A stretch of DNA of 51,773 bases from Fidelibacterota bacterium MT.SAG.2 (GTDB taxonomy: Bacteria > Fidelibacterota > SORT01): NCBI GenBank assembly GCA_004402915.1, contig SORU01000009.1, positions 1-51,773 of the forward strand, given 5' to 3'. The first letter of the stretch is position 1. Every line of letters begins with the position of its first letter. Position numbers and translations under genes: made by a program. Shown here in pieces: positions 51,453 through 51,773 of this stretch. Under the pieces are notes generated by a model. The model ran no database searches, was not told the origin of the DNA, and was given only the letters and a program-made list of their open reading frames with translations.

Positions 51453-51773
51453 TGCGCGCCTTCGGAAAATTGATGCCGTTCGATGAGGCGCTAAAACTTG
51501 CTTTGGAGGCTGTAAAGCCTATCGATAGAAAAGAGAAATTGAAGTTGGAAGAAGCGCTCGACCGGGTCATCTCCCAAGAACTCGTTTCACCAATGAACGT
51601 ACCAGGATATACGCGCGCGGCTATGGACGGATATGCCCTTAAATCTGCCGACACTTCCGCTGCTTTAGATGAGGTTAAAACAGCTCTGCGGATAACAGCG
51701 GAAATATTTGCCGGCGATGTAAAAAAGTTGATACTTTCGTCAGGCGAGACGTTCAAGATAGCAACAGGCGGTA
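51452..51773 (+). CDS. moeA: Molybdopterin molybdenumtransferase MoeA, N-terminal part (truncated by window edge)
   Basis: The first 107 codons of MoeA are present, running off the end. N-terminal domain residues LMPFDEALKLALEAVKPI and the conserved SPMNVPGYTRAAMDGYA are clear. MoeA inserts molybdate into adenylylated molybdopterin made by MoaB/Mog. It is coupled to moaB by a one-base overlap. Confidence 0.92.
   Translation, partial: MRAFGKLMPFDEALKLALEAVKPIDRKEKLKLEEALDRVISQELVSPMNVPGYTRAAMDGYALKSADTSAALDEVKTALRITAEIFAGDVKKLILSSGETFKIATGG

Noticed and set aside
1-51773. CRISPR arrays, tRNA/rRNA genes, insertion sequences, prophage or integrase genes.
   Set aside because: No regular spaced repeats, cloverleaf-like sequences, transposase or integrase proteins were seen in reading the window.

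Overview
The window is a gene-dense chromosomal segment (about 56 protein genes, no rRNA, tRNA, CRISPR or insertion sequence seen) from a moderately AT-rich bacterium. A respiratory metabolism with two complex I gene clusters, a mitochondrial-type citrate synthase, lipoproteins and outer-membrane barrels, and a frequent use of TTG start codons point to a Gram-negative of the FCB/Marinimicrobia (SAR406)/Caldithrix neighbourhood. That placement is an inference from gene content, not from a marker gene.

Region 1 (1-7576) is a rightward operon around the citrate node: the end of a succinyl-CoA-ligase-alpha-like protein, a citryl-CoA lyase-like protein, a degenerate HD-domain protein, a two-subunit LeuC/LeuD-type aconitase, an isocitrate/homoisocitrate/isopropylmalate-type dehydrogenase and an MmgE/PrpD protein. 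A vapBC toxin-antitoxin pair with its own promoter sits inside it, and trxB follows. Region 2 (7578-15476) is a loose rightward series: DUF2231 membrane protein, DUF3179 lipoprotein, outer-membrane barrel, FabI/FabL-like reductase, acetyltransferase, GH10-like lipoprotein or secreted hydrolase, esterase, two CBS-domain proteins and a flavin-reductase-like protein.

Region 3 (15479-22951) is leftward: a sodium/solute symporter, an AlkD-type glycosylase with a small overlapping partner, citrate synthase, a 3-methyladenine glycosylase with another small overlapping partner, a pteridine-reductase-like SDR, and an ABC-2 exporter whose permease seems to start at ATT. Region 4 (23107-25112) holds a secreted protein with tandem LIM zinc fingers and a DA1-type HEXXH peptidase domain, a eukaryote-like architecture, and a convergent proline dehydrogenase.

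Region 5 (25245-50308) has two consecutive complex I operons. The first is nuoABCDHIJKLMN, the 11-subunit form without the NADH module. The second, behind its own promoter and an acyl-CoA thioesterase, is nuoACDEFGHJKLM, then an NhaD-type antiporter, an unknown 190-residue protein, and nuoN. The second cluster has the NADH module (EFG) but lacks nuoB and nuoI, so it cannot form a full electron path unless these subunits come from the first cluster or another locus. The window ends with a corrinoid adenosyltransferase and the start of a molybdenum-cofactor pair (moaB, moeA).

The best candidates for something undescribed are the paired complex I arrangement with its embedded antiporter and unknown gene, the secreted LIM-DA1 protease, and the citrate-node operon with its degenerate HD protein.
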